Below, one piece after another: positions 1 to 9,660 of a stretch of DNA of 64,000 nt. The notes under the pieces were generated by a model. The model was not told the origin of the DNA, did no database searches, and saw nothing but the letters and a program-made list of their open reading frames with translations. A program made the translations under genes and the position numbers. Position 1 is the stretch's first letter. Each line of letters opens with the position of its first letter. The stretch spans positions 1 to 64,000 of the forward strand of contig JAIVFJ010000103.1 of the NCBI GenBank assembly GCA_025765615.1, read 5' to 3'. This DNA is from Zopfochytrium polystomum (taxonomy: Eukaryota > Chytridiomycota > Chytridiomycetes > Chytridiales > Chytridiaceae).

Positions 1-15
1 GTGGGATTTCATCAC
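1..15 (+). repeat. Tail of the 905-bp repeat family
   Basis: The first 15 bases match the outer end of the repeat at 4655-5559 in the same orientation, so the window opens inside a third copy. Positions 16-106 match nothing else seen here and hold no gene. Confidence 0.7.
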
Positions 16-106
16 CAGGCCACACTAGCCTACAAGCTGGACTTCGGTTGATTTTACACTGCCGGTCTGCCACATCAGTCCAGCCTTCCACAGTCATGCC
101 TATAGT

Positions 107-1012
107 TGATGAAATCCCACCCAGGACTGGATGGACTTGGTGTGTGTGGGGATGAAGAGAGAGAGAGAGAGAGAGCAGTGATGATGGAAAGGGGAGAGGA
201 GTGAGAGGATGGAGAGAGGAGAGAGGAGTGAGTTGGCAGAGACGGAAGAGAGAGCAAATGGAGGAAGAGAGATTGGCTTGTTTTGCACTGGATTCTGTCA
301 AAGCAGCAAGGAGGGGGTTGGATTCCTTGTTTGAACTCTGTGAGAGGTTGCTGCTTTTATACTCCTCCAGTTTGGAGCCATCAGAAAACAGAGGGAGTGG
401 GCTGCACAGAGCAGGCCACAGAAATGAGATAAAGCAGGCTGAGCACCAATCCCCAGCCTGGGCTAAGTACCCTTTCAGGGCTGGGCATCACTCAGGGCTA
501 AGTACCAGCCTGAGCTGAGTATCACCAGGAACCAATTTACAGCTTGTTTGAGAAACAGTTACTTGTAAATTGGTTTGGTTGTTTCCAAATCAGGAAGCTT
601 GTTTGGGAAACAAGCCGCTTTTTTTCCTTGTTTTTAGAAATCCAATGATTGGTGCAATCTCTGGTGAGCTCAGTTTTTATCTCACTTTTAGAAATGCAGT
701 GATTGGTGCAATCCCTGATTCCTAAATGCCTGTTGCATTGCTCAGATTGCACAGCACAGCAGGAAAGCTGGAATTCCGGAGCATGGGGCAGTGGTACACT
801 GCTTCTGCATGCTTGCTGTGCTGTGTTACTTGTGCAGAATGCGTAGTTGGAGCGTTTTTCTGCATGTTCTAATTGCATTGTTCCTACTGGTAGGATGAAC
901 AAAGCTAGAACAACAGCCGCCTTTGCCTATCTCTTTTTATTGAGAACAGATTAGCCATTCCGAGCGCCCCATTCAAGTATTGAATCTACTGAGCCCTTCA
1001 AACACCCCATCA
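107..1012 (-). repeat. 905-bp inverted repeat, left copy (LTR-like)
   Basis: This stretch is the reverse complement of 4655-5559 over its full length. Two long frames (318 and 366 bases) translate identically in both copies, so identity is close to 100 percent. Read on the minus strand it begins TGATGGGG and ends CATCA, the TG..CA form of an LTR. It carries a TATA box (354-361) pointing to the outer end, and a (GA)n tract near 157-175. It is either the terminal inverted repeat of the element that holds the recombinase gene, or an LTR in inverted orientation. No target-site duplication is visible at 102-106 versus 5560-5564. Confidence 0.85.
354..361 (-). promoter_or_regulatory. TATA box in left inverted repeat, facing outward
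   Basis: TATAAAAG on the minus strand, mirror of 5305-5312. Transcription from it would run out of the element towards position 1. Confidence 0.5.
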
Positions 1013-1937
1013 AAAAGTGTTAGTGTTGAGTGTCCAATAAAGATAAACGTTGATACTCCTTGGAATGAGCCAAAAGTTATTTTCAAGGAACATTGTGTTT
1101 TGTCAGAGAAGTTGGTTTGGATAATTCATCAGAGTGATGTAATTGAGGTGAGGACTCAGGTATGGCTGTGGAATTTCCTGTGGTGTGGGACCTGGTGTAG
1201 TGTGTTAGTATGTCTGTGTATAAAAGCTGAAGCAGTCAATATGTGTGAGTTGAGGTCCCTAGCCAGGGTCAAGTAAGCCCAGCAATAATAGTCAATTTTC
1301 AGCGAAAAATCGCAAGTGGACGGTGGCTGACCATCCACCCTGACAAGTCACCCCCGCCCCCCCCACGACAACTGCCACCACTGTCCCTCCCACCAATGCA
1401 TCCACCATGCGTGGTCAACCCTTCCATCACGCGCTGATGGCAGGGACACTGTTGATCTCGTGAAGTCGCATGCAGTTGCTGTGCTGTAGTCGATGGGGAA
1501 AGGTTGATCGGTATGGAGATGGCACCACCAGGTTGTGTGCGATGGTGCTGTTGCTGCTGTTGGTATTTAAAACAAAGACGAGCAGCCGAATCCACCAGCT
1601 GGCACACCACCCTTGCAGCTGCCGTCTCAACACCTTAGATCACTCAAAACTCACCTTGTATCTGAGGTGGAAGACCAAGGCGTCTCCTTGTGCGAGTACG
1701 CCGAGCTTCGAGTTTCTTGATTGTGTCTTCCTTCCCCATTTTCATTTGAATGAAAAAAAAAGGCAGTTTTGCACGAACCGCAACACACATATGGCCCTCC
1801 TGTTCTTTATTCAACTCTTTTGCATTTTGCCTGACATCGATCAAGATGAGCTGCGGGATTGAATTTTACGTCAAACCTCTCCAAAAATATTTGTGTGTCC
1901 CCATTACAGTGGCTCTCAAGACAGTCAAGCACTGGGG
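1013..1937. other. Spacer between left repeat and recombinase gene
   Basis: AT-rich sequence with only short overlapping frames on both strands and no recognisable domain. It lies downstream of the minus-strand recombinase gene and probably holds its 3' untranslated region. I see no gene in it. Confidence 0.5.
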
Positions 1938-4646
1938 TCATAGATGAGTGACAAATGTTCGAGCAGCACCCGTTAGCATGCTCATTTTTGCTGGAAGCTG
2001 AGATTTAAGTTGCTTCAAAAGCTGAAGCTTCTCAACTCCAGATACAAGCTTCACTCGCTTTCGGCCCTCCAAGTCATCGTCACCAACTTTCCGTTTCCTC
2101 TTCTCTGGCGCTTCCAAAAAGTTTGGACCAAGTCGCTGAGCAGCTTGCAGCACTGTCTGTGGTGAAGGCATGGGCAGCATTTCCGTAGTGGACACTGTTT
2201 CCGCTTCTGCAGCAGGAATTTGCGGCAATGGCACAGGAGTCAATGTAAGTTGAGAATTCGTCATCAGCACTGGTGGGGGTGGCAGCATTGTTGGAAGTTG
2301 CGTCATTTTTGTTGTCATTGCCTTTGCTGCTGGTGCTGTGTGTGTGGTTGATGGCAATAGCGCTGGTGTTGGTGTTGGGGTCAGATCAGGGCCAAGGTTG
2401 TTGGGGAAGGGATCAGGGTAGGTCTTAATATCAGCGGTGCTGTCAAGGTTAGGGTGTTGGTGTTGGCGTACCAGTCAGCGTCAGCTGAAGCAGTGGGTTA
2501 ACTGTTGCTGTTGCAAATGCACTGGGTCTTGGAAGCGGTGCGGGAGGTGTTGAATTCAGCAGCTCGTTGTCCATTCTGCTCCTGGTCACCGCGACAAGAG
2601 CCATTTGCTGCTGAAGCATCAACTTGACATATTCTTCAACCCACATCATTGCTTGAGCTGCCAGCTCTGATCCATTTTCAGGATAAGACCGCTCCAACCG
2701 CTTCTGTAACTCCTCCGTGGCAGTGTCTGTTGACTTCAGCAAAAGGACTCGCTCCACAGCGTTTCCAACACTGAAACTGGGGTGAGTAACTGGATATTCT
2801 GAATTAACCTCCATATAATAAACAGCCAGAGAAGAAATCGATTTGAAACCAGATGGATTGGCAACACTTCTAGCAATATTTGGATTGTTTACTCAAATTG
2901 CTTTCCACAGTATGGAATACTTTGGAATCTCATCATTTGCTTTCAGCATCTCCAGAATAGTGGATGCATCCTTCTTATACAGTAAAGCACTAGCTGCTGT
3001 CTTGTGCCGAGACCCATCCATCAGGTCCAAATCGCTTGCTGCATTCAAAACGGCAATAATGAAAATGTCTTTCGACAGGTGTGAGTTCCAAAAAAGCGGC
3101 CGATGCCGGTATTTTCATCAACTGCACGACCAAATAAGCTATAGCACAGATCGCGAATTTTTTCAAGGAACTGCTTGTCAGAAACGTGATCAGTGATCCC
3201 TGCAAATGTAAGTCCTCCTTCTCGACTTTTCTGGATCATAAACGAGGGAAATAGATAGCCACTTGTCGCACCCAGACAGTAAATGTAGACTAAACGGTGG
3301 CGGACCGGGCAGAGAAGTGGGTTCTTGTTGTCTGCCCAAAGCTGTAAAAATACTGGTGTTGAGTCTGACCCTTTCGGCTGAACACAATTAAGAACTTGCT
3401 GGGCACGGAAAACCCAAAACCAGTCCACTCACCATGATGTCCACACACACTGACTCAACAGATAGAGATTTGTTTGAGCGCCGTATAGTAGAAAGGTCAA
3501 GGTGAACACTATCAAATGTCAAGTTGACTGCCTCCATCTCACGAAGCCCGAGTTTACAGGAGATAATGATAAGAACAAACCACATTAGATCTGTAAGGCT
3601 CCCAGTACTAATCAGTCAGGCACGAAGCTGCATGAGCTCATGGGGTAAAAGTGGAGAGTCCCCCTGGGGAATATAATCAGAATCATCAGCCATTGTTTGC
3701 TTATAGTAGTTCTCCACATGCTCTGAATTCCGAGGGTTTCCTTTCTGAAATAGATAGATTTGAGGGCATGCTCTCGACAACCTTTGCTTTTTCTTGCATA
3801 CATTTTTTGGCAATCGGAGCAAGGAACTGTGTATGGACTAGTTTCACTGTGCCCGCGGACTTTGTGGACTGCAGATACAAATGAAAGGAGCTGGTTAACT
3901 GCATTTGGAGCATTCCATCCTCCTTGGCAAAGCACAGTCTCCATTTTCGGTGAACCGTCCTTCTCGAAGCCACGATTCTTCCCAACACAAATAGCTTTCA
4001 CCTCTTCTCCGTTGCGGTTAAGGAGTGGTGTATCCTTTTCGCCTCGCTTATATTTCATCGCTCATTGATGGGCATATTCCACTGGGTGGGAAGTCCTTCA
4101 GAGTGAGAAGGCTCTCATAGTCTCTGATAAGGGTGAAAAAAAACTTCAACCCCCGAATATGTTTCTGAGCTGATTGCTTCGATGTTGACTTGTACACCTG
4201 TTCTCCAAGCGGTGGCTTTCGAGTGGATGAGCGCTTAGGTCCAAGTTCTTTCAATTTTTCCTCCATTCCTTTGATTCCCGTCCAAGAAGGAAATTGATTA
4301 TTGAAATGAAAGACCACAGGGCAGCTAAAAAAAAAAATAAACATACCAGTACCGACCATTTCCTGACGTTCTGGATCAATATCAAATAGATTGACTTTGT
4401 TATAACCATCACCACGCATTCGCTTCCTCGCAATATCCATGTCCTTTTGAACTGCTTTTTTCTTTTTTGCTGAAACAGCTCCTTTCCGCTTTGGTGTTGC
4501 TCCTGCTGTGACAGATTTTGCCTTCTTCCCCCGAATGGGATTTTCGCGATCTTTGACTTCAGTTGAAACAGATGGCAGCTGTTGAGATTCGACCCACGGG
4601 GTACACTACGCCCGTTACTGATGATCCCTTTGAGAACTCCATCCAA
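1938..4646 (-). pseudogene. Crypton-type tyrosine recombinase, decayed
   Basis: A tyrosine recombinase cuts and rejoins DNA through a tyrosine-phosphate link and moves Crypton-like elements. Read on the minus strand, a basic N-terminal part (about 4646-3830) leads into the core. The core shows the first Arg in GLREMEAV (about 3540), LWADNKNP and CPVRHRL (about 3310), GYLFPS, the HxxR box in GTHTCRKT (about 3080), SRHKT (about 3000) and the nucleophile in LLYKKD (about 2970). A stop at 2893-2895 and a proline- and lysine-rich C-terminal part (2892-1938) follow. Breaks: TGA at 3616-3618, a frame change near 3720-3760, and a one-base loss in the T run at 3062-3065. GTGAGT at 3432 to CAG at 3378 would be a 55-base intron restoring the frame there. 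The gene cannot make a full protein as read. The family is clear; the exact subfamily is not. Confidence 0.8.
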
Positions 4647-4654
4647 TCACATTG

Positions 4655-5559
4655 GATGGGGTGTTTGAAGGGCTCAGTAGATTCAATACTTGAATGGGGC
4701 GCTCGGAATGGCTAATCTGTTCTCAATAAAAAGAGATAGGCAAAGGCGGCTGTTGTTCTAGCTTTGTTCATCCTACCAGTAGGAACAATGCAATTAGAAC
4801 ATGCAGAAAAACGCTCCAACTACGCATTCTGCACAAGTAACACAGCACAGCAAGCATGCAGAAGCAGTGTACCACTGCCCCATGCTCCGGAATTCCAGCT
4901 TTCCTGCTGTGCTGTGCAATCTGAGCAATGCAACAGGCATTTAGGAATCAGGGATTGCACCAATCACTGCATTTCTAAAAGTGAGATAAAAACTGAGCTC
5001 ACCAGAGATTGCACCAATCATTGGATTTCTAAAAACAAGGAAAAAAAGCGGCTTGTTTCCCAAACAAGCTTCCTGATTTGGAAACAACCAAACCAATTTA
5101 CAAGTAACTGTTTCTCAAACAAGCTGTAAATTGGTTCCTGGTGATACTCAGCTCAGGCTGGTACTTAGCCCTGAGTGATGCCCAGCCCTGAAAGGGTACT
5201 TAGCCCAGGCTGGGGATTGGTGCTCAGCCTGCTTTATCTCATTTCTGTGGCCTGCTCTGTGCAGCCCACTCCCTCTGTTTTCTGATGGCTCCAAACTGGA
5301 GGAGTATAAAAGCAGCAACCTCTCACAGAGTTCAAACAAGGAATCCAACCCCCTCCTTGCTGCTTTGACAGAATCCAGTGCAAAACAAGCCAATCTCTCT
5401 TCCTCCATTTGCTCTCTCTTCCGTCTCTGCCAACTCACTCCTCTCTCCTCTCTCCATCCTCTCACTCCTCTCCCCTTTCCATCATCACTGCTCTCTCTCT
5501 CTCTCTCTCTTCATCCCCACACACACCAAGTCCATCCAGTCCTGGGTGGGATTTCATCA
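4655..5559 (+). repeat. 905-bp inverted repeat, right copy (LTR-like)
   Basis: Inverted partner of 107-1012. Read forward it ends in TTTCATCA, carries TATAAAAG at 5305-5312, AATAAAAAG near 4728 and a CT tract near 5490-5508. It lies directly against a gypsy gag relic that starts about 200 bases downstream. It could therefore be the 5' LTR of that relic, but no direct-oriented partner is present at the far end of the gypsy region and no convincing primer-binding site follows at 5560. Confidence 0.8.
5305..5312 (+). promoter_or_regulatory. TATA box in right inverted repeat, facing outward
   Basis: TATAAAAG in a GC-rich setting, about 460 bases before the first ATG of the gypsy gag at 5767. It would drive transcription out of the repeat into the gag. 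Confidence 0.5.
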
Positions 5560-5766
5560 CCTTGTGTCTCTGCGCAGTGCGCACTCCCCTACCTGCGACT
5601 CAATAGTGTGCCGCATGCAACTTTAGTTTCCTTTAGTATGCTCCTGTTATTCTTACATCCTAGGAGATCGTACTCTGCGATATGTACATCCCTTCTCTCT
5701 GCGTGCATTCTGATGCACTCCATAACACCTCAGAGAATTCCATATCGGAGGATTTCGCCTAAGCAC

Positions 5767-7487
5767 ATGATGAAACAAATTTTCCTCATCACATCTCTGC
5801 TTCTTTTCCCACCTGTGACATCAGCCGCATCAGATGATATCTCATCTGGTGGATACCCTGCAAATTTTCCTTCTTGGTTGGGGCCAGGAGTATATAAACT
5901 GGGGGTTCCCCTCCTGATTTTTCTCATCATCCTCACACTCTCCCACACATTCAAACTGGCTCCTTCCTCGTCTGATCGAGAACCCAACTCAAAGTACTTC
6001 CTTTACAACGACCAACTCTATCGATACTTTGACGGGTCCTTCTGCCTTTCTGGTGCAAGCTCCTTCCTTGAGTACGATAGCCCTGAAGACCTTGCTCTTC
6101 AGCACACACTTTTCCAGGTCAACCCTGCCAGGTTCCCCCTTCGTGGCTGCTGTACAACTTCCATCTGGAAAGCCTTTGTATTCCATCTTGGAGGAACCCG
6201 ACGCGACCCTTTTGTCCTTCCTCCTCCACCATCTGTTACTACACCTGAGTTCTCTGGCTTCTCTGACACCACTGGTTCTGGTCCTGTTTCATCTTCGCCA
6301 GGCAACCCCGATCTTGTTTACGCCTTTGACGTTCCTACTCTCACTGCCATGGCTGATGAAGAAAAGCCCACTCTTGATGTCACCAGCTTGTATGCTGCTG
6401 ACCTTATCTCCCACCCTGAGGGAGAGGATCCCGCTCTGACCATTGCCAAGGAAAACGAAATTCTTCGTTGCCTAGGATACAACAAACGCCTCACTGAAGA
6501 TGTAAATCGCCTTAACACTGAGCTTGCTTCCATCCTCATCGACAGTAAAGGAAAACGCCCGGCCACTGGTTCCGCCTCTGCTGACTCTGCAACTAAGGCC
6601 ATGGCCTCTTATTTTGCTGATGGCCAGTTTAAGGACACGCTTGAGAATATTGGCAATAACTTCTTTGCTCAATACCCTCTGTGCACAATCAACTCCCAGT
6701 CCTGAGTGATGATTCAACTGCTTCAGTAAAGAAGTACCTCTGCGACTTCATCACTACCTTCAACACTTACCGCCCTAAGTTTGCCTCAGACAATGCTCTT
6801 CTCGTCGCTATGATTAAGCCTACCTGCTTTCCAACTGAAAGGGGCAGCCTATTCTTCCATCAACTCTCTAGTACGCTATCAACCCTGACGCTAGCGCAGT
6901 TCAAACATCAACTCCTACTTACACTGCTCCTGCCTCAGCTTGGCCACACAGACGTCTATTCACTTCACCCCTTCCAATGGGGCAACCTCGACCCAGCTAC
7001 TGATGCTCTTGCAATTCGCCGTGCCAACGACGAGCTTCTTACCCCGCTGGATGATGAGTCTGTCAAGCGAGAATTCATCGCATCTTGCCCTTGCCCTGAT
7101 ATCCAACAGGTTGCCACCTGCCAAGTATACCGGATTGGCACCAATAAGCTCTTCTATCAGGACCCCTGTGTCACACTTGACTCTATCGCTGAAGTTATGA
7201 TGAAAAAATGGCCCAGTGTCATTCTACAATCTAATGTTGCAACTCCTCCTCCTCGTCGCACTGATGGCCGTGATGATGGTCGCCGCCCTCGTAACAAGGA
7301 ATCCTTCCTTGCGGCCATCACCACTGCCTATGACCAACTCTTTGAGGAAGATCAACCTGAGGCTGAGGTTTACAACAACGAGCAACAACCGCCCTCTGGT
7401 CGTCAGTATTCTCAAAGCTTCAATAGGGGCCCCTATGTGCTCTGCAGTCACTGCAAGATCCCTCTCAGCCTTTCACACCCTGATTGA
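5767..7487 (+). pseudogene. Ty3/gypsy gag relic A
   Basis: Gag packages retrotransposon RNA. The ATG pair at 5767 opens a frame to 6705; a second frame overlaps it from 6681 to 7487, so one frameshift near 6690 splits the gene. The middle part (FPTERGSLFFHQL, then a hydrophobic helical stretch) resembles the matching part of the second gag at about 11,320 (FPTAKGSQFF), so both belong to one gag superfamily. An LCSHCK remnant of a zinc knuckle lies near 7440, its second half lost. The first 25 residues look like a signal peptide, followed by a hydrophobic segment near residues 45-60, which is unusual for a gag. The frame is also open upstream into the repeat, but that part is low-complexity and probably not coding. 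Confidence 0.6.
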
Positions 7488-8073
7488 TACTGCATTCTTA
7501 TGCAGATGGCTGAACATTACCTTAAGTATGGCTTTCTGCCTTCAATGTTTCCAACTGCTCTAACCCCTGCTTCTGCAGTGGCCTCAAACAAGCCAATGAC
7601 TCCAAGCCCTCTGCTTGAATTATCTTTACCTTTATCCCAACCCATTTATGATTTACCTACATCCTTTTTTACCATGGTCAACTCTCAATTGGAGAGCCAT
7701 GCTTTTCCCCCTTTGACTTTGGTCTTATCACCATCATTTTTAGAAGAAATAAAACTCATCCTGTTATCCCCAACTTACACTGCTTTTCCACCAAATCTCT
7801 TCCAAGGTGGCCACCCTGCTGTTATCCTTGATGACTTCAATGAAATTTTAATCACAAACAAAGCTTGTTGCTGTCTTGCCTCAACCCTTTACTCTTATCC
7901 TGAAGACCCCAAAGCGACTTCCTGTCAACTTCCTGCTCTGCCGAAATATCGGTTACTTCTTTAAGTTCTGAAAGAAATGACCGCTGCTGTTTGTGGATGG
8001 TGGTGAACTACTCTGGTGGACTACTCTCTTGTGATGGTGAAGCTGAGATGGGAGACTGTTGCACAATGTATGC
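7488..8073 (+). pseudogene. Degenerate gypsy internal sequence
   Basis: One weak frame (7500-7964) continues the reading direction of gag relic A but shows no clear domain. A short stretch (near 7820, AVILDDFNEIL) recalls the end of a retroviral-type protease (compare AVILGTPVLKEF in element B), so this may be the decayed protease of relic A. Confidence 0.35.
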
Positions 8074-8200
8074 TGTTTGGCTTTATACAAAATTGTGACA
8101 AAAAATGCACCAAATTCTCATCACAGTTGGTGCTCCCATGCACCACAGTGTGAGGTGTTGCTCCTGCACACTGCTTACTGCAAAAACCCAAAATCTAACA
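8074..8200 (+). repeat. 127-bp TG..CA repeat, left
   Basis: Begins TGTTTGGCTTTATAC and ends CTAACA. It pairs in direct orientation with 9536-9660. Ends are well conserved and the middle is diverged. Together they look like short LTRs or two copies of a small repeat around a LINE fragment. Confidence 0.45.
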
Positions 8201-8223
8201 GTGGTGATGGGTGGAGTACACTA

Positions 8224-9535
8224 CTTTTTTTTTTTTTTTTTTTTTTATTGTTACAGCCCCAGAGGGGCTGGCGGGAAGAGAAAGAGCCATCAACAGTGAA
8301 CCGTAATGGACTACGTCCAGGTATCACCTCAGCAAACCCACCCCATGCGCTACGGACTTACAGGGTCGTCAGGCATCTCCACCGCACATAAAGCCACAAT
8401 GATCAAAGGAGAAGGGGAAAACACAGAATCAAGAAAATAGAGAAGTGAGTCTGAAGGAGGTCAGCTTAAGAGAGGGGAGCATCTGTGAAAGATCGGAGGG
8501 TTGGGATATGTCAGATTAGGCAACAGCCCATGGCAAGATTGAGAAGGGCAACAGTGGCTCAGTGAACGTCGGGGGGCTCAGCAGGAGATGGGTGACGAGT
8601 GGCTCTTGCTTGTTGGTGTGAGGGAAGTTGTATTGTGTGGTGAAGCCAGATAATGCCTGCAACAAGTTTTATGCGGCCGAGGTAGTGGTCAATCCATCTG
8701 GAAGAAGCCTTGGTGCGCAAAAGCCAGATGCCTGGGCAAGTGTCAGTGGAGTGCCGGCGACTACACGTGGTGCAGCAAGGTTGAGAGGGTTGTGAAGAGC
8801 TGATACGAGTTCTGTGGGATGATGGAGTGGGAGGGGAGGGAAGAGTTGATGTTTGGAGAAGACAGTGGGTGAGAGGCCTGGGAATTTGGTGGAGGGGATC
8901 TGCGGGGCTTGGAGCGCTTGTCAGAGGGCTTGATGGACTTTGACTTCTCCCAAGAGATAGTGTTGTCGCAACGGGGGATCCAAATAAGTCGATGGGTGTC
9001 AAGAAGGAGCTGATGGAAAGCGGTGACAAGGGTTTTAAGGACAGAGGCAGCAGGGTTATCACGTGAGAATAAGGTGTCATAAAAGGATTGAGGGATGAAG
9101 CCACGAAGGAGGGAGGAAAAATTGATACAAGATTGATGATCAAAGAGAAATTCAGGGCAGGAGAGCCAGTAAATGGGATGGGCTTGGGGAGGAGAGCGAC
9201 CATGAGGTGCAGGAGGAACAGAGGAGGAAAGAGTTTCAGCAAAGGTGTTGCGAATCATGGCAATGGCGTCAGCGGCTGCAGGGCATTGGCAGACATGCTC
9301 TGTGGTTTCCAGAGCGTGGTGGCATCGACGACAGAGCCCATCAGGGTAGACTTGAGGGTGTCGTTGGTGTAGAACTTTTTGAGTGGGCAAAGTGTTGCTG
9401 AGGATTTGAAGTCGATACTTGCGACGAGCAGAGCCAGGGAGGGTGCCAAAGAGGGAAGAGGGTTTAATTCCAGAGTGGAGAACAAGAAATGTGGTGGAGG
9501 TGGTGGGAGGTTGATCTTGGCTTCTGTCAGTCTTG
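8224..9535 (-). mobile_element. 5'-truncated LINE (non-LTR retrotransposon) 3' end
   Basis: On the minus strand a 277-residue frame (9594-8761) reads through the C-terminal end of a LINE reverse-transcriptase ORF: RRKYRLQILSNTLPTQKVLH, then a Cys-His knuckle (LCRRC, ETTEHVCQC). The 3' end carries an A tail of about 22 bases on the minus strand, seen as poly-T at 8225-8246. No catalytic reverse-transcriptase motif is present, so this is a dead-on-arrival copy cut at its 5' end. The reading frame runs on into the 9536-9660 repeat. I do not see a clean target-site duplication. Confidence 0.7.
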
Positions 9536-9660
9536 TGTTTGTCTTTATACAAAACTGTTACAAGGACCATCACTTGCAAAATGCTGCAAGTCATCCTTGC
9601 AGAGCAGTATCAGGTCAAAGCTCCTGCACACTGCTTACACCAAAAGACCCAAAACTAACA
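9536..9660 (+). repeat. 125-bp TG..CA repeat, right
   Basis: Direct-oriented partner of 8074-8200: begins TGTTTGTCTTTATAC, shares the block CTCCTGCACACTGCTTAC, ends CTAACA. Confidence 0.45.

Noticed and set aside
980..1276. Plus-strand 98-codon frame with ordered-looking sequence
   Set aside because: Overlaps the inverted repeat end and shows no recognisable domain; too short to support as a gene.
5365..5766. N-terminal extension of gag into the 905-bp repeat
   Set aside because: The sequence is low-complexity Ser/Leu and is shared with the inverted repeat arm, so it is more likely leader RNA than protein.
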